From NCBI RefSeq assembly GCF_003029735.1, contig NZ_KZ686271.1, forward strand, positions 62,001 to 126,000: 64,000 nt of DNA, read 5' to 3'. Of this stretch, positions 25,387-35,259 are shown in pieces. The stretch is from Pedobacter yulinensis. Lineage in GTDB: Bacteria; Bacteroidota; Bacteroidia; Sphingobacteriales; Sphingobacteriaceae. Each line of letters opens with the position of its first letter. The stretch's first letter is position 1. A model generated the notes under the pieces. It had not been told where the DNA came from. It saw nothing but the letters and a program-made list of their open reading frames with translations, and ran no database searches. A program made the position numbers and the translations under genes.

Positions 25387-27954
25387 ATGAAGAAAAATTT
25401 ACTAACCCTGGCGGTGCTGGTTGCCGCTACAAGTTGGGCAGCGCATGCCCAGACCCGGCCAACAGGCGGCACTGACAGCGTTCGCCGTTCGCCCGGTACC
25501 ACCTTCGGGATGCCCGGCGCTACGCAGCGTGCGCAGCCCAAACCTTACGAGTCTGTCATTACGAATAAAGCGCTGACGCGCAAAGGCATGATTACCTCGC
25601 ATAAGGTAGAAGACAAATTTTATTTCGAGATACCAGATTCCATTTTAAACCGGGACATCCTGGTTGTTAGCCGGATCTCAAAAGCCGGTGCAGAAGTTCG
25701 CGCTGCCTCCGGATATGCCGGTGATGATATCGGAAGCCGGGTAATCAGGTTTGAGAAGGCACCGAACAACCGCGTCTTTATGCGTAAAATGTCATTCCGT
25801 ACCTACAGTGCAGACAGTACTGCCGATATGTACCAGAGCCTGCAGCGGTCAAACGTGCAAGCCATTGCGGCCGCTTTCAACGTTGCGGCTTATACGCCTT
25901 CGAAAAATGGAAGCGTCATTGATATGACTGATTACCTGAACCAGGACAACGATATTTTCTTTTTTGCATCGCCAATGTACAAGACCAGGTTCAGACTAGG
26001 GGCGCAGCAATCAGATCGAAGTTATATCCAGAACGTCAGAAGTTTCCCGATGAATGTGGAGATCAGCACAGTAAAGACCTATGCGCTGACTGCTCCAAGC
26101 GCAAGTCCGTTTGGCGGCGGCGGCGCCTCGCCAATGGCTTCCATGGTATCTGGCTCCAACACAGTCGAGCTGAACAGCTCGATGGTTTTGCTTCCTAAGG
26201 TACCGATGAAACCGCGTTATTTTGATCCGCGGGTGGGTTACTTTACGGTGGGCTACACAGATTTCGACCAGAATCCGCAGGGCGTTAAAGAAGTTGAACT
26301 GGTAAAACGCTGGCGGCTTGAGCCAAAGGCGGCAGACCTGGCACGCTACAAACGTGGCGAACTGGTTGAGCCGGTCAAACCAATCGTGTTTTATATCGAC
26401 CCGGCTACACCAAAAAAATGGGTTCCTTATCTTATTGCCGGGGTAAACGACTGGCAAAAGGCCTTTGAAAAAGCGGGCTTCAAGAATGCCATCATCGGAA
26501 AAATGGCGCCTACCGCCAAAGAAGACTCGACCTGGAGCCTGGACGATGCACGCCACTCGGCTATCGTCTACAAACCTTCTGAAATTCCGAACGCCAGTGG
26601 TCCGAGTATAGCTGACCCCCGCAGCGGCGAAATTATGGAGAGCCACATTAACTGGTACCACAATGTTATGAAACTTGTGCACGACTGGTACATGATCCAA
26701 ACTGCGGCTGTAGACCCAAGGGCCAGAAAAATGACGTTCAGCGATGAGCTGATGGGCGATTTGATTCGTTTCGTGTCTTCGCACGAGGTGGGTCACACCC
26801 TGGGCCTTCGTCACAATTACGGATCGAGCTCGACCGTTGATGTTGAGAAACTGCGCGACAAGGCATGGGTTGAAGCAAACGGTCACACTCCCTCAATCAT
26901 GGACTATGCGCGTTTCAACTATGTAGCCCAGCCAGAAGACAAGATCTCGAAAAAGGGCCTTTATCCGCGTATTGGCGATTATGACCTTTGGGCCATTGAG
27001 TGGGGTTACAAACTGCTGCCCGGCAAAGGCGGTGCGGCAGAGATTGCCGAATTGAATAAGATGACGCTGACAGCGGCACAGAACCCGCGTTTGTGGTTCG
27101 GAACCGAGACCAATCCCGACGATCCGCGGTCACAGAACGAAGACCTGAGCGGCAACGCTATGAAAGCCAGTACATATGGCATCAAAAACCTGAAGGTCAT
27201 TCTGAAAGGCTTGCCGGAGTGGACGCGCGAATCAAACGAAGGGTATGAAAACCTGTCGAACATGTATGGCCAGCTGACCACACAATTTGGCCGATATATG
27301 GGGCATGTTTCCAAAAACATTGGCGGTATCATGGAAACGCCAAAAACCGTTGAGCAAAGTGGTGCTGTTTATGTACGCACCCCGGCAGCCAGCCAGCGCG
27401 AAGCCATGGCCTTCCTGAACGAGAACCTCTTCAGGACCCCAACCTGGATGCTGGATCAGGCCGTTCTGGACCAGATCGACGAGAACCCGCTTGAAGTAGT
27501 GGGCAAACTGCAAAATGCTACGCTGAACCGTTTGGTAAGCAGCTATACAATCCTAAAGCTTGTATCGGCAGAAGCAGCCGACGGCGGCAAGGCTTACAAA
27601 GCAACAGACATGCTGGGCGATTTAAATAACTACATCTTCACTGAACTGAATTCAAACCAGGACATTGATGTTTACCGCCGCAACCTGCAGAAAATGTATG
27701 TTGACAAGCTGATCAGCATCGTGAAACCTGCGCCGGCGCTTCAGGCATCGGCAGTGTCTATGGGCAGAGGCTCCAGCGCAGCTCCGAGGGCAATTACTGC
27801 CAGCAGCAGCGATGTGATTTCGGTCGTGAAAGGACAGCTGCGCGAGCTGCAGACCAAGCTGAAAAATGGCTCAGCTGCAGCCAGCGGAATGGCAAAATAC
27901 CATTTGGAAGATTTGTCTGATCGCATTGAGTCGGCACTTGATACAAAAGGCTAG
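25387..27954 (+). CDS. Secreted zinc-dependent metalloprotease (DUF5117/DUF5118 type)
   Basis: 855 residues. A signal peptide (about 1-21, ending AHAQ) precedes a Pro/Thr-rich region, a DUF5118-like segment (about 50-100), a DUF5117-like domain (about 110-300) and the metzincin-like catalytic domain with HEVGHTLGLRH (zinc His 466, 470 and 476; catalytic Glu 467), followed by a long helical C-terminal domain. The spacing HExxHxxGxxH is intact, and a Met-turn candidate is SIMDYARFNY. Such proteases are common and often abundant in Bacteroidota; their substrates are unknown. No T9SS C-terminal sorting domain is seen. The gene has its own strong terminator. Confidence 0.92.
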   Translation: MKKNLLTLAVLVAATSWAAHAQTRPTGGTDSVRRSPGTTFGMPGATQRAQPKPYESVITNKALTRKGMITSHKVEDKFYFEIPDSILNRDILVVSRISKAGAEVRAASGYAGDDIGSRVIRFEKAPNNRVFMRKMSFRTYSADSTADMYQSLQRSNVQAIAAAFNVAAYTPSKNGSVIDMTDYLNQDNDIFFFASPMYKTRFRLGAQQSDRSYIQNVRSFPMNVEISTVKTYALTAPSASPFGGGGASPMASMVSGSNTVELNSSMVLLPKVPMKPRYFDPRVGYFTVGYTDFDQNPQGVKEVELVKRWRLEPKAADLARYKRGELVEPVKPIVFYIDPATPKKWVPYLIAGVNDWQKAFEKAGFKNAIIGKMAPTAKEDSTWSLDDARHSAIVYKPSEIPNASGPSIADPRSGEIMESHINWYHNVMKLVHDWYMIQTAAVDPRARKMTFSDELMGDLIRFVSSHEVGHTLGLRHNYGSSSTVDVEKLRDKAWVEANGHTPSIMDYARFNYVAQPEDKISKKGLYPRIGDYDLWAIEWGYKLLPGKGGAAEIAELNKMTLTAAQNPRLWFGTETNPDDPRSQNEDLSGNAMKASTYGIKNLKVILKGLPEWTRESNEGYENLSNMYGQLTTQFGRYMGHVSKNIGGIMETPKTVEQSGAVYVRTPAASQREAMAFLNENLFRTPTWMLDQAVLDQIDENPLEVVGKLQNATLNRLVSSYTILKLVSAEAADGGKAYKATDMLGDLNNYIFTELNSNQDIDVYRRNLQKMYVDKLISIVKPAPALQASAVSMGRGSSAAPRAITASSSDVISVVKGQLRELQTKLKNGSAAASGMAKYHLEDLSDRIESALDTKG

Positions 27955-27973
27955 ACAAAAGAATAGGAAAGGA

Positions 27974-28001
27974 CCCCGTACCGGAAGGTGCGGGGTTTTT
28001 T
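27974..28001 (+). terminator. Rho-independent terminator after the DUF5117 protease
   Basis: CCCCGTACC (27974-27982), loop GGAA, GGTGCGGGG (27987-27995): nine pairs with one G-T wobble, followed by six T. Confidence 0.9.
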
Positions 28002-28094
28002 GTTGCGTGCATTATGCTAAGGGGCATGGCCGCACCTGACTGCAGAAATCGCGTTGTTTTTAGTCGGGGGCTCAAAAAAAACGCGGTGATTTCT

Positions 28095-28102
28095 TAATTT
28101 TG
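28095..28102 (+). promoter_or_regulatory. TAnnTTTG box upstream of the EVE gene
   Basis: TAATTTTG, a full match to the Bacteroidota -7 box, 18 bases before the ATG at 28121. No TTTG box is found at the right distance upstream. Confidence 0.35.
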
Positions 28103-28120
28103 GCATTTAAAACAAACGAT

Positions 28121-28525
28121 ATGAACTACTGGCTGGTCAAATCAGAACCACATAAATATTCCTGGGAAAAGTTCAATGAAGACAAGCGCACTTTCTGGGA
28201 CGGTGTACGCAATTACCAGGCGCGGAACAACCTTCGCGACATGCGCGAAGGCGACCTGGTCCTGTTTTACCACAGTAACGAGGGAAAATGTGTGGTTGGT
28301 GTGGCCAAGGTGGTCCGGGAATCCTACCAGGATCCGACTACACCCGATCCCAACTGGGTCGTGGTCGACCTGTCGCCGGTTGAAACACTGAAAAAGCCGG
28401 TTACGCTTGAGCAGATAAAAAATGAGTCCTCACTGAAAGATATATCCCTGATCCGGCAGGGCAGATTGTCTGTTATGCCGCTCAAGGCGGCAGAGTTCGA
28501 TAAAATCCTGGAAATGGGCAGTTAG
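28121..28525 (+). CDS. EVE (PUA-like) domain protein
   Basis: 134 residues made of one EVE domain, related to YTH and PUA domains, which bind modified bases in DNA or RNA. Hallmarks: NYWLVKSEPHKYSW at the start, FWDGVRNYQARNNLRDM, GDLVLFYHSNEGKCVVGVAKV, and a C-terminal RQGRLSVMPL. The frame is open to 28100, but MNYWLVKSEP is the family start and the promoter box lies between the two. The ligand is unknown; proposed roles of EVE proteins include recognition of hypermodified bases. Confidence 0.93.
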   Translation: MNYWLVKSEPHKYSWEKFNEDKRTFWDGVRNYQARNNLRDMREGDLVLFYHSNEGKCVVGVAKVVRESYQDPTTPDPNWVVVDLSPVETLKKPVTLEQIKNESSLKDISLIRQGRLSVMPLKAAEFDKILEMGS

Positions 28526-28554
28526 GCGGTTCTTTGGCACTGGCTTCCGGTGCT

Positions 28555-28664
28555 AAACCCGATTGGCGCGGAAAGCCCGGAGCGAGGAACGAGCGAGGAC
28601 TTGCAGCAGAAAGCGGGACTATCTGCCGCCATCCCCCTCAGGCGCTGTTTTACTGATCAGCGCC
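28555..28664. repeat. Candidate intergenic repeat element with a terminal inverted repeat
   Basis: Gene-free stretch with GAGCGAGGAACGAGCGAGG (around 28580-28599), where GAGCGAGG occurs twice 12 bases apart, and AAAGCGGGAC at about 28610-28619; then a perfect hairpin GGCGCTG (28641-28647) / CAGCGCC (28658-28664) next to the stop of the antiporter gene. The sequence resembles dispersed GC-rich intergenic repeats seen in Sphingobacteriaceae genomes, from memory only. The hairpin lacks a T-run on either strand. Confidence 0.35.
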
Positions 28665-28668
28665 GTTG

Positions 28669-29856
28669 TCAGGTTGTTCCGGCTGCCAGTTGTTTTTTCG
28701 CTGCCAGCAAGCCTATGCTCATGACCAGGCTTGATCCCAGCACCACAACAAACAGGAAGGGTGTCCCGATCTCTTTGATTTTGATGGTTTCAGGCAGGTT
28801 GTAATACAATAAAATGCTGATCAGACCCCGGGGAGCAATGAATACCTCCGGGCTTACGCCCCGGCGCCGCACAAACCGGAGGTACAGGTAACGGATCGCG
28901 TAGATCGATGCCAGGATAAACGCGCCATTGATCAGCACAACCTGATCGTTCAGCGCGTACACGTTCATCGTGAAACCGAAGATCACAAAGAAAAACGTAC
29001 GGATGATAAAAGCGGTTTCTGCCGATAACTGGTAGAGCTGTGCCAGGTCAGCCTGAAGGTTTTTGTAAATGAATACACTCCTGAAATACGCATGGCTGAT
29101 GGTGTCGGCATTGTTGAGAAACAGTCCGAACGAGAGAATCAGGATAAGCGCCGACAGGTGGTACGACTGCCCCACAGCATAAACGAGGATCAGGATGCTG
29201 ATGATGAGAAAAAATTTGATGTGGTGAGAAATCCGGCCCATGATGTAAAGCAGCAGGATGCAGGAGACCGCCGATACAAGCACGATCAACACTGTACTCA
29301 TGGCCAGACCGGTAAACGAGCTCACTGAAATGTGCTGGTTGGAAACGGCGAAATTGAACAGGATCACGCCGAGAATGTCTGAGAACGACGACTCATAAAT
29401 GATGTATTCTTTCCCGCTTTTGTTCAGCGCCGCAGCAGAAGGGATAGCAATAGCCGAACTGATCACACTAAATGGAATGGCATTCGTAAAACAGGTGTAA
29501 ATCGGTTGACCGGTAATCTGGAGAATGATGAAAGTAATGACAGAAACCGTTGCCAGCAGGATAAACAGAGCCGAAAAAAAAGCCCCCTTGATCAATTTGT
29601 TTTTCTCGCTGTCGTATTTCAGCTCAAGCGAACCTTCAAACACGATCAGGATGAGACCTACTGTGCCAAGTGTGGGCAGAACGCTCAGAAAATCAAAGGT
29701 TTTTATACCAAGGCGGTCTACAAGCAGGCGCAGACCAATGCCCAGCAAGAGCAGCAACAGAACCGATGGCAGTTTCGTTTTGCTGGCTACCAGGTCAAAC
29801 AGGTAGGAGAAGATAACCAGTCCGCTCAGGATGATCAGTATGGTGTACGTGGTCAT
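28669..29856 (-). CDS. Cation:proton antiporter (CPA family)
   Basis: 395 residues, 11-13 predicted membrane helices. The segment YESSFSDILGVILFN matches the ion-binding helix of CPA-type exchangers (conserved Asp preceded by Ser/Glu), and FEGSLELKYD and LILIVFEGS match the earlier conserved helix. It exchanges Na+ or K+ for H+ across the inner membrane, serving pH or salt homeostasis. It lacks the C-terminal TrkA or UspA regulatory domains of longer relatives. It lies 47 bases downstream of the thioesterase gene on the same strand and may be co-transcribed. Ion specificity is not decidable here. Confidence 0.87.
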   Translation of the reverse strand: MTTYTILIILSGLVIFSYLFDLVASKTKLPSVLLLLLLGIGLRLLVDRLGIKTFDFLSVLPTLGTVGLILIVFEGSLELKYDSEKNKLIKGAFFSALFILLATVSVITFIILQITGQPIYTCFTNAIPFSVISSAIAIPSAAALNKSGKEYIIYESSFSDILGVILFNFAVSNQHISVSSFTGLAMSTVLIVLVSAVSCILLLYIMGRISHHIKFFLIISILILVYAVGQSYHLSALILILSFGLFLNNADTISHAYFRSVFIYKNLQADLAQLYQLSAETAFIIRTFFFVIFGFTMNVYALNDQVVLINGAFILASIYAIRYLYLRFVRRRGVSPEVFIAPRGLISILLYYNLPETIKIKEIGTPFLFVVVLGSSLVMSIGLLAAKKQLAAGTT

Positions 29857-29903
29857 AATTTCGGGCTAAGTTCATTTATCGGGCAGCAGCTCCCGCTCTG
29901 TTT

Positions 29904-30425
29904 TTATCCGGCCGTAAAAATGGCCCTGAGTTCCTTTGCGTCTTCGGCTTTCATTTTTCCGGCAAGTACAAGCCGGAGCTGCCGTCTTCTCAATGCACCG
30001 TCAAAAAGTTCAATTTCTTCTGGTGTTTCGGGTCTGAGTTCAGGCACGGCGATGGTGCGGTCTTGCGGGTCGAGTGCAACAAATGTATAATAAGCTTCGT
30101 TCGACTTGATGCGGTGACCGGAAGGGATATTTTCGGCCCACACATCGAGCCGCACCTCGACAGACGTGTTGAACGCCCGCGTTACCTTGGCCTCGATCGT
30201 GATCACATCGCCCAGTTTGATGGGCTGCTTGAACGAAACATTGTCTACAGATGCCGTTACGACGATCCGGTTGCAGTGTTTCTGGGCGGAGATTGCAGCT
30301 GCAATGTCCATCCAGTGCAGCAGCCGGCCGCCCATCAGGTTGTTGAGTGTGTTTGTATCATTGGGTAAAACCAGTTCGTTCATCACGACAAATGACTCTT
30401 TTGCGGCCTTTGCTTTTAAACTCAT
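29904..30425 (-). CDS. Acyl-CoA thioesterase (hotdog fold)
   Basis: 173 residues, a single hotdog domain of the YciA/BACH type. It hydrolyses acyl-CoA to free acid and CoA. Visible motifs: NTLNNLMGGRLLHWMD with the helix and catalytic Asp of the family, VDNVSFKQPIKLGDVITIEAKV on the long strand, and SNEAYYTFVALDPQ. The frame is open to 30524, but the ATG at 30425 (MSLKAKAAKESF) is the family start, and the longer form would run into the promoter of the divergent alpha-amylase gene. The C-terminal 35 residues are Arg/Leu-rich and helical. Confidence 0.92.
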   Translation of the reverse strand: MSLKAKAAKESFVVMNELVLPNDTNTLNNLMGGRLLHWMDIAAAISAQKHCNRIVVTASVDNVSFKQPIKLGDVITIEAKVTRAFNTSVEVRLDVWAENIPSGHRIKSNEAYYTFVALDPQDRTIAVPELRPETPEEIELFDGALRRRQLRLVLAGKMKAEDAKELRAIFTAG

Positions 30426-30573
30426 ATGAGCAAAAGTAGAAAAATTGACCGGCTTTGAGCGGGTGCGGGTAAAATCAGGCGCATGCAGAAACAATAAGTA
30501 GCGAAGGATGTTATATCTCCGCATTGCCCGGGCAAAGCCGGAAGCCGGCCAAAACCGGGTGGTGCCACCATCT

Positions 30574-32085
30574 ATGACAAATCAATTGCTTATTCAATAT
30601 TTTCATTGGTATTACAATGAAGAACAGCTGCTTTGGGAAAAAGTGAAGAACGATGCCGGCTGGCTGGCCAGCCTGGGGGTTACGCAGGTGTGGTTGCCGC
30701 CTACATACAAAGGCCGAGAAGGTGCAAACTGCATTGGCTATGAGCCCTATGACCTTTTTGATGTCGGTGAATTTGACCAGAAGGGAAGCGTGGCAACCCG
30801 GTACGGCGTGCGTGAACAGTATGAGGCGGCCGTAGCCGAACTGCGATCTAACGGCATTGGCGCCGTGGCCGACGTCGTATTTAATCATAAGGCAGGGGGC
30901 GACGAGTTGGAACGGGTTACCGTAAAGCGGGTTGATCCGGGAAACCGGGAGGCCTTTACTTCTGATGCGTTCGAAATAGATGCCTGGACCAGGTTTACCT
31001 TCCCGGGGCGAAAAGGAAAACACTCTGAATTTATCTGGGATTTTCATTGCTTCAGCGGTGTAGACTGGGCAGAAGACCTGCAGGAAAGCGCCATTTTTTC
31101 GATCCAGAACCAATACGGCGAAGGCTGGGAGCCGGTTCCAAGTACGGAAAATGGAAACTACGATTTCCTGATGTTTAATGATATTGATTTTAGGAATACG
31201 AGCGTTCGCGAAGAACTGAAATACTGGGGCAAGTGGTACCTGGAGAGCTTTCAGCCTACGGGTTTCCGTTTAGACGCTGTTAAACACATCAACATTGACT
31301 TTGTAAACGACTGGGTCGACCACATGAATGCGGTCAGCGAAAAGCCCCTGTTTTTCGTTGCCGAGAACTGGAGTGTAGAGAGTTTACAGGCACTTGAAGA
31401 TTACCTGGATGCGACCGGTTCACGCGTGCAGCTTTTTGATTCCATGCTGCACCACAACCTGTACCAGGCTTCTGTGCAGGGAGAGGCTTACGACCTGAGC
31501 CGTATTCTCGACAACACACTCGTGTCCAGCCGCCCCGAGCGCGCGGTAACCTTCGTGGACAACCATGACACACAACCACTTCAATCGCTGGAATCGTATG
31601 TTGATTTCTGGTTCCGGCCGCTTGCCTATGCGCTCATCCTGCTGCGTGAGCAGGGCATTCCATGCCTGTTTTTCCCGGATCTGTATGGTGCCATCTACCA
31701 CGATGCCGGTGCCGAAGGGGAGGAGCATGAAATTATCCTGGCAAAAGTAGAGGAGCTGCCGGTGCTTGCAAGGCTGCGCAAAGAGCTGGGACACGGACTT
31801 CAGCGCGACTATTTTGATTTTCCAAGCTGCATTGGCTGGACGCGGGAGGGCAGTGCCGAATATCCCAACTCAGGTTTTGCGGTGGTCATGAGCAACGGAA
31901 CCGAAGGGTTCAAGGATATGGAAATGGGACCTGGTTTAGCCGGAAAAGTCATGGTCGACGCGCTGGGCAAACGGGAAGGCGAGGTAGTCATCAATGAAAC
32001 GGGCTGGGGTAACTTTCACTGCGCGGCAGGAAGCGTTTCTGTCTGGATCCTGAAAGACGCGGCAATGGCGCTGCAGCTTGAATAG
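30574..32085 (+). CDS. Cytoplasmic alpha-amylase (GH13, AmyA-like)
   Basis: 503 residues without a signal peptide. It hydrolyses internal alpha-1,4 bonds of starch, glycogen or maltodextrins. The GH13 regions are all present: VADVVFNHKAGGDE (region I), GFRLDAVKH with nucleophile Asp 234 (II), FVAENW with acid Glu 264 (III) and FVDNHDTQPL with Asp 332 (IV); the start MTNQLLIQYFHWYY is typical of GH13_5. The frame is open to 30508, but that part is not conserved. Together with GH31 and GlgB it completes an internal alpha-glucan handling set, although it lies 22 kb away from them. Confidence 0.94.
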   Translation: MTNQLLIQYFHWYYNEEQLLWEKVKNDAGWLASLGVTQVWLPPTYKGREGANCIGYEPYDLFDVGEFDQKGSVATRYGVREQYEAAVAELRSNGIGAVADVVFNHKAGGDELERVTVKRVDPGNREAFTSDAFEIDAWTRFTFPGRKGKHSEFIWDFHCFSGVDWAEDLQESAIFSIQNQYGEGWEPVPSTENGNYDFLMFNDIDFRNTSVREELKYWGKWYLESFQPTGFRLDAVKHINIDFVNDWVDHMNAVSEKPLFFVAENWSVESLQALEDYLDATGSRVQLFDSMLHHNLYQASVQGEAYDLSRILDNTLVSSRPERAVTFVDNHDTQPLQSLESYVDFWFRPLAYALILLREQGIPCLFFPDLYGAIYHDAGAEGEEHEIILAKVEELPVLARLRKELGHGLQRDYFDFPSCIGWTREGSAEYPNSGFAVVMSNGTEGFKDMEMGPGLAGKVMVDALGKREGEVVINETGWGNFHCAAGSVSVWILKDAAMALQLE

Positions 32086-32106
32086 AGCCGGCAGCCCCGC
32101 AGGCAG

Positions 32107-33150
32107 TTACAGGTCTTTTCCCTTAAGCAGGGCTTTGCAGATTCGTTTGATCAGTCCCGGACCCTCATAAATGAAGCCGGTATAAAGCTGCACCAGTGAA
32201 GCGCCGGCATTCATCTTTTCTATTGCATCTTCAGCCGAGTGAATGCCGCCCACGCCGATAATCGGGAAAGCGCCCCCCGACCTGCTGTGCAGGTATCTGA
32301 TCACTTCTGTTGAACGTTTGCGAACCGGTTTTCCGCTCAGTCCGCCGGCTTCTGCCGCCACGGTCTGGTCTGAAACCAGGTTGTGGCGCTCAATGGTCGT
32401 ATTAGTGGCAATGATCCCGGCAATACCAGTTTCCTTCACAATATCAATGATGTCGTCAAGCTGTTCGTCGCTCAGATCAGGCGCAATTTTCAGCAGGATC
32501 GGACGGGAAATTTCGTTCTTCCGGTTTCGTCCCTGCAGGGTGTTCAGAATGTGCATGAGCGGTTCTTTTTCCTGCAGGGCACGCAAGCCCGGCGTATTGG
32601 GCGAACTGACGTTCACAACGAAATAATCGACCACATCGAACAAACGATCGAAACATTTGATGTAATCACTTACGGCTTCCTCATTTGGTGTATTCTTGTT
32701 CTTACCAATGTTTCCACCAACCACAATGCCGGGTTCTTTTTGTTTAAGCAGGCGAAGGCGCTCGGCCATGGTGTCTACACCTTTGTTATTGAAGCCCATG
32801 CGGTTAATAATGGCTTCATCTTCGCGAAGGCGAAACATGCGCGGTTTGTCATTGCCCGGCTGCGGGAGCGGGGTCACCGTTCCCACCTCTATAAAGCCGA
32901 AACCCAGACTGCTGAGCGCCTCGACGTATTCACCGTTCTTGTCAAACCCGGCGGCCAGCCCGACAGGATTTTTAAAACGGATGCCAAAAACTTCCCGTTC
33001 CAGGCCATGGACGTTTACATCAAAGCTGCTGCGGATGATCGTTTTCCCAAGCGGAAGGCTGTCATGCGCCCACTTGAGCCGTTTGACCACGAAATGGTGA
33101 ATCTTTTCAGGATCAAACTTGAAAAAGATCGGTTTTATGATCCGGTACAT
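32107..33150 (-). CDS. pyrD: Dihydroorotate dehydrogenase (quinone), class 2
   Basis: 347 residues. It oxidises dihydroorotate to orotate in pyrimidine synthesis, passing electrons to the quinone pool; it is membrane-associated through an N-terminal helix ([20 protein letters not shown]). FMN barrel motifs: [35 protein letters not shown] and the class 2 catalytic Ser in [12 protein letters not shown], then [10 protein letters not shown] and [13 protein letters not shown]. The frame continues 63 codons upstream, but the ATG at 33150 matches the class 2 start and length (E. coli 336). Divergent from the ABC-F gene. Confidence 0.95.
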   Translation of the reverse strand: MYRIIKPIFFKFDPEKIHHFVVKRLKWAHDSLPLGKTIIRSSFDVNVHGLEREVFGIRFKNPVGLAAGFDKNGEYVEALSSLGFGFIEVGTVTPLPQPGNDKPRMFRLREDEAIINRMGFNNKGVDTMAERLRLLKQKEPGIVVGGNIGKNKNTPNEEAVSDYIKCFDRLFDVVDYFVVNVSSPNTPGLRALQEKEPLMHILNTLQGRNRKNEISRPILLKIAPDLSDEQLDDIIDIVKETGIAGIIATNTTIERHNLVSDQTVAAEAGGLSGKPVRKRSTEVIRYLHSRSGGAFPIIGVGGIHSAEDAIEKMNAGASLVQLYTGFIYEGPGLIKRICKALLKGKDL

Positions 33151-33304
33151 AAATGCGAAGATACAACCATTTTCAATATGCCGCTGCCCGGCCCCGCATC
33201 GAAATGAAAAATCGGTACAGCAGTACCGGGCCGGGCCTGAGCCTGAAGGGCTTGCAAAATGGATCCGATGTAGATGGTACGCCGCACTGCTATTCGGAAC
33301 GGGC

Positions 33305-33336
33305 TGTGTACGGGTCAAAAAAAATGCGTAATTTTG
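33305..33336 (+). promoter_or_regulatory. Predicted promoter of the ABC-F gene
   Basis: TGTG (33305-33308), a 20-base spacer, TAATTTTG (33329-33336). The second box is a full match and lies 8 bases before the ATG at 33345, giving an almost leaderless mRNA. Confidence 0.4.
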
Positions 33337-33344
33337 CATCCTCC

Positions 33345-35258
33345 ATGATTTCCATTAATAATTTAACATTTAACATCGGCGCCAGGGCGCTGTATGACGA
33401 AGCGAACTGGCACATCAAACCAGGTGAGAAGATAGGCCTGATCGGCGCAAACGGAACGGGTAAAACCACCCTGCTGCGGCTCATTGTAGGCGATTACACC
33501 CCTTCTTCGGGATCTATTTCAAAAGCCAAAGACCTGAAAATCGGGTACCTGAACCAGGACCTTTTGTCTTACCAGAGCGATAAAAGCATTGTGCGTGTGG
33601 CAATGGAAGCGTTTGCGCGCCAGAACCAGCTGCATACCGAAATCGAGGAAATACTGGAAAAACTGGAAACAGAATACAGTGACGAACTGATTACACGCCT
33701 TACTGATCGCCAGCAGGAGTTCGAACAGCTTGATGGCTACAACATTGAATACCGGGCGCATGAGATCCTCGCCGGTCTGGGCTTCAGCGAAGAAGATCAG
33801 AAACGCCAGCTGAACACTTTTTCAGGAGGCTGGAGAATGCGGGTCATGCTGGCAAAAATCCTGCTTCAGCAGCCAGACATCCTGCTGCTCGATGAGCCTA
33901 CCAACCACCTCGACCTTCCCTCTATCAAATGGCTGGAAACGTATCTTGGCAACTTTGAGGGAGCAGTTGTCATCGTTTCTCACGACCGCTGGTTCCTGGA
34001 CCGGGTCATTAAAAAGACTGTAGAATCGCGCAAAGGTAAACTCACGCCTTATGCCGGCAATTATACTTTTTACCTGGAAGAGAAAGGCATTCGCGAAACC
34101 ATTCAGCGCGGAGAATTTAAGAACCAGCAGGCAAAAATTAAACAGGAGGAGCGGCTGATCGAGCGCTTCCGGGCCAAAGCATCGAAAGCAAAGATGGCCC
34201 AGTCGCGCATCAAGATGCTCGAAAAGATGGATCGTGTGGATGATGTCGATGATGACAACCCTGAAGTTAACTTCAGCTTCCGTTTTACCAAGCAGTCAGG
34301 CCGGCACGTCGTAAACATCGAACACCTCAATAAGAGTTATCCCGGTGTGCCAATCCTGCACCAGGCCGATGGCATTATTGAGAAAGGCGACAAAATTGCG
34401 CTGATCGGGGCAAACGGGCGCGGCAAGTCGACCCTGCTGAAAATCATTGCTGGTACCGAGACCTTTGATGGCAAGGTAGAGGCGGGGCATAATGTGACCA
34501 TGACGTTCTTCTCACAGCACCAGCTCGAAGCACTCACGCTTGAGAATACGATTCTGGAAGAACTGCAGTCGTTCGCACCCACGTACAGTGAAACGAACCT
34601 GCGCTCCCTGTTAGGCTCCTTTCTCTTTACCGGCGATGACGTGTTCAAGAAAATTAAAGTCTTGTCGGGTGGTGAAAAATCGCGTGTGGCGCTGGCCAAG
34701 GCGCTCACCGCAGATGCGAACTTCCTGATCCTCGATGAGCCGACAAACCACCTTGACATTCAGTCTGTAAATATCCTGATCCAGGCCTTGCAACAGTATG
34801 AAGGTACATTTATCATCGTTTCTCACGACCGGTATTTCCTTGACAACATTGCCAACAGGATCTGGTTTATCGAGGAGCAAAAAATCAAAGACTACCCGGG
34901 TACTTACCAGGAATATGAAGTATGGAACAGTAAGCGGGTCATTCCCAAGCCGGCACCCATACCGGTAAAACAGGAAGAGAAGGCCAAAAAAGAGGAGCCA
35001 AGACCCGTGATGCAAAACGCCGCACAGCAACTAAAAAAACTGAACGACGAACTTTCACGTACCGAGCGCGAGGTCGAGACCCTTGAAAAACAGGTAAAGG
35101 AAATCGAAACTGAACTTGCAGACGAGCAGGTTTACAGTGAGCCGGCACGGCTTACAGCGGCGAACAAACGTTACCAGGAAGCCAAAGCCGCACTTGATCT
35201 GGCACAGCAGCGCTGGGAGGAACTGGCAGCGGGCATCATGGAGATTGAAGAAAAATAA
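33345..35258 (+). CDS. ABC-F family ATP-binding protein (Uup/YheS-like)
   Basis: 637 residues with two ABC ATPase domains on one chain and no membrane segment. ABC-F proteins bind the ribosomal E site and relieve stalled or poorly initiating ribosomes; Uup-type members also affect DNA recombination. First Walker A GANGTGKT at 34-41, signature [18 protein letters not shown]; the inter-domain linker (about 240-310) is charged and helical; second Walker A GANGRGKS at 355-362, [11 protein letters not shown] and [12 protein letters not shown]. The C-terminal 80 residues form a coiled coil ([21 protein letters not shown]). A longer frame to 33153 exists, but the ATG here matches the family and sits just after the promoter box. 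The DUF5103 gene follows with its ATG overlapping the stop region by one base. Confidence 0.93.
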   Translation: MISINNLTFNIGARALYDEANWHIKPGEKIGLIGANGTGKTTLLRLIVGDYTPSSGSISKAKDLKIGYLNQDLLSYQSDKSIVRVAMEAFARQNQLHTEIEEILEKLETEYSDELITRLTDRQQEFEQLDGYNIEYRAHEILAGLGFSEEDQKRQLNTFSGGWRMRVMLAKILLQQPDILLLDEPTNHLDLPSIKWLETYLGNFEGAVVIVSHDRWFLDRVIKKTVESRKGKLTPYAGNYTFYLEEKGIRETIQRGEFKNQQAKIKQEERLIERFRAKASKAKMAQSRIKMLEKMDRVDDVDDDNPEVNFSFRFTKQSGRHVVNIEHLNKSYPGVPILHQADGIIEKGDKIALIGANGRGKSTLLKIIAGTETFDGKVEAGHNVTMTFFSQHQLEALTLENTILEELQSFAPTYSETNLRSLLGSFLFTGDDVFKKIKVLSGGEKSRVALAKALTADANFLILDEPTNHLDIQSVNILIQALQQYEGTFIIVSHDRYFLDNIANRIWFIEEQKIKDYPGTYQEYEVWNSKRVIPKPAPIPVKQEEKAKKEEPRPVMQNAAQQLKKLNDELSRTEREVETLEKQVKEIETELADEQVYSEPARLTAANKRYQEAKAALDLAQQRWEELAAGIMEIEEK

Positions 35259-35259
35259 C

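Noticed and set aside
26011..26886. 291-residue minus-strand frame inside the DUF5117 protease gene
   Set aside because: Antisense to strongly conserved catalytic sequence; composition not protein-like.
32383..33207. 274-residue plus-strand frame opposite pyrD
   Set aside because: Covers the conserved FMN-barrel of pyrD on the other strand; no recognisable family.
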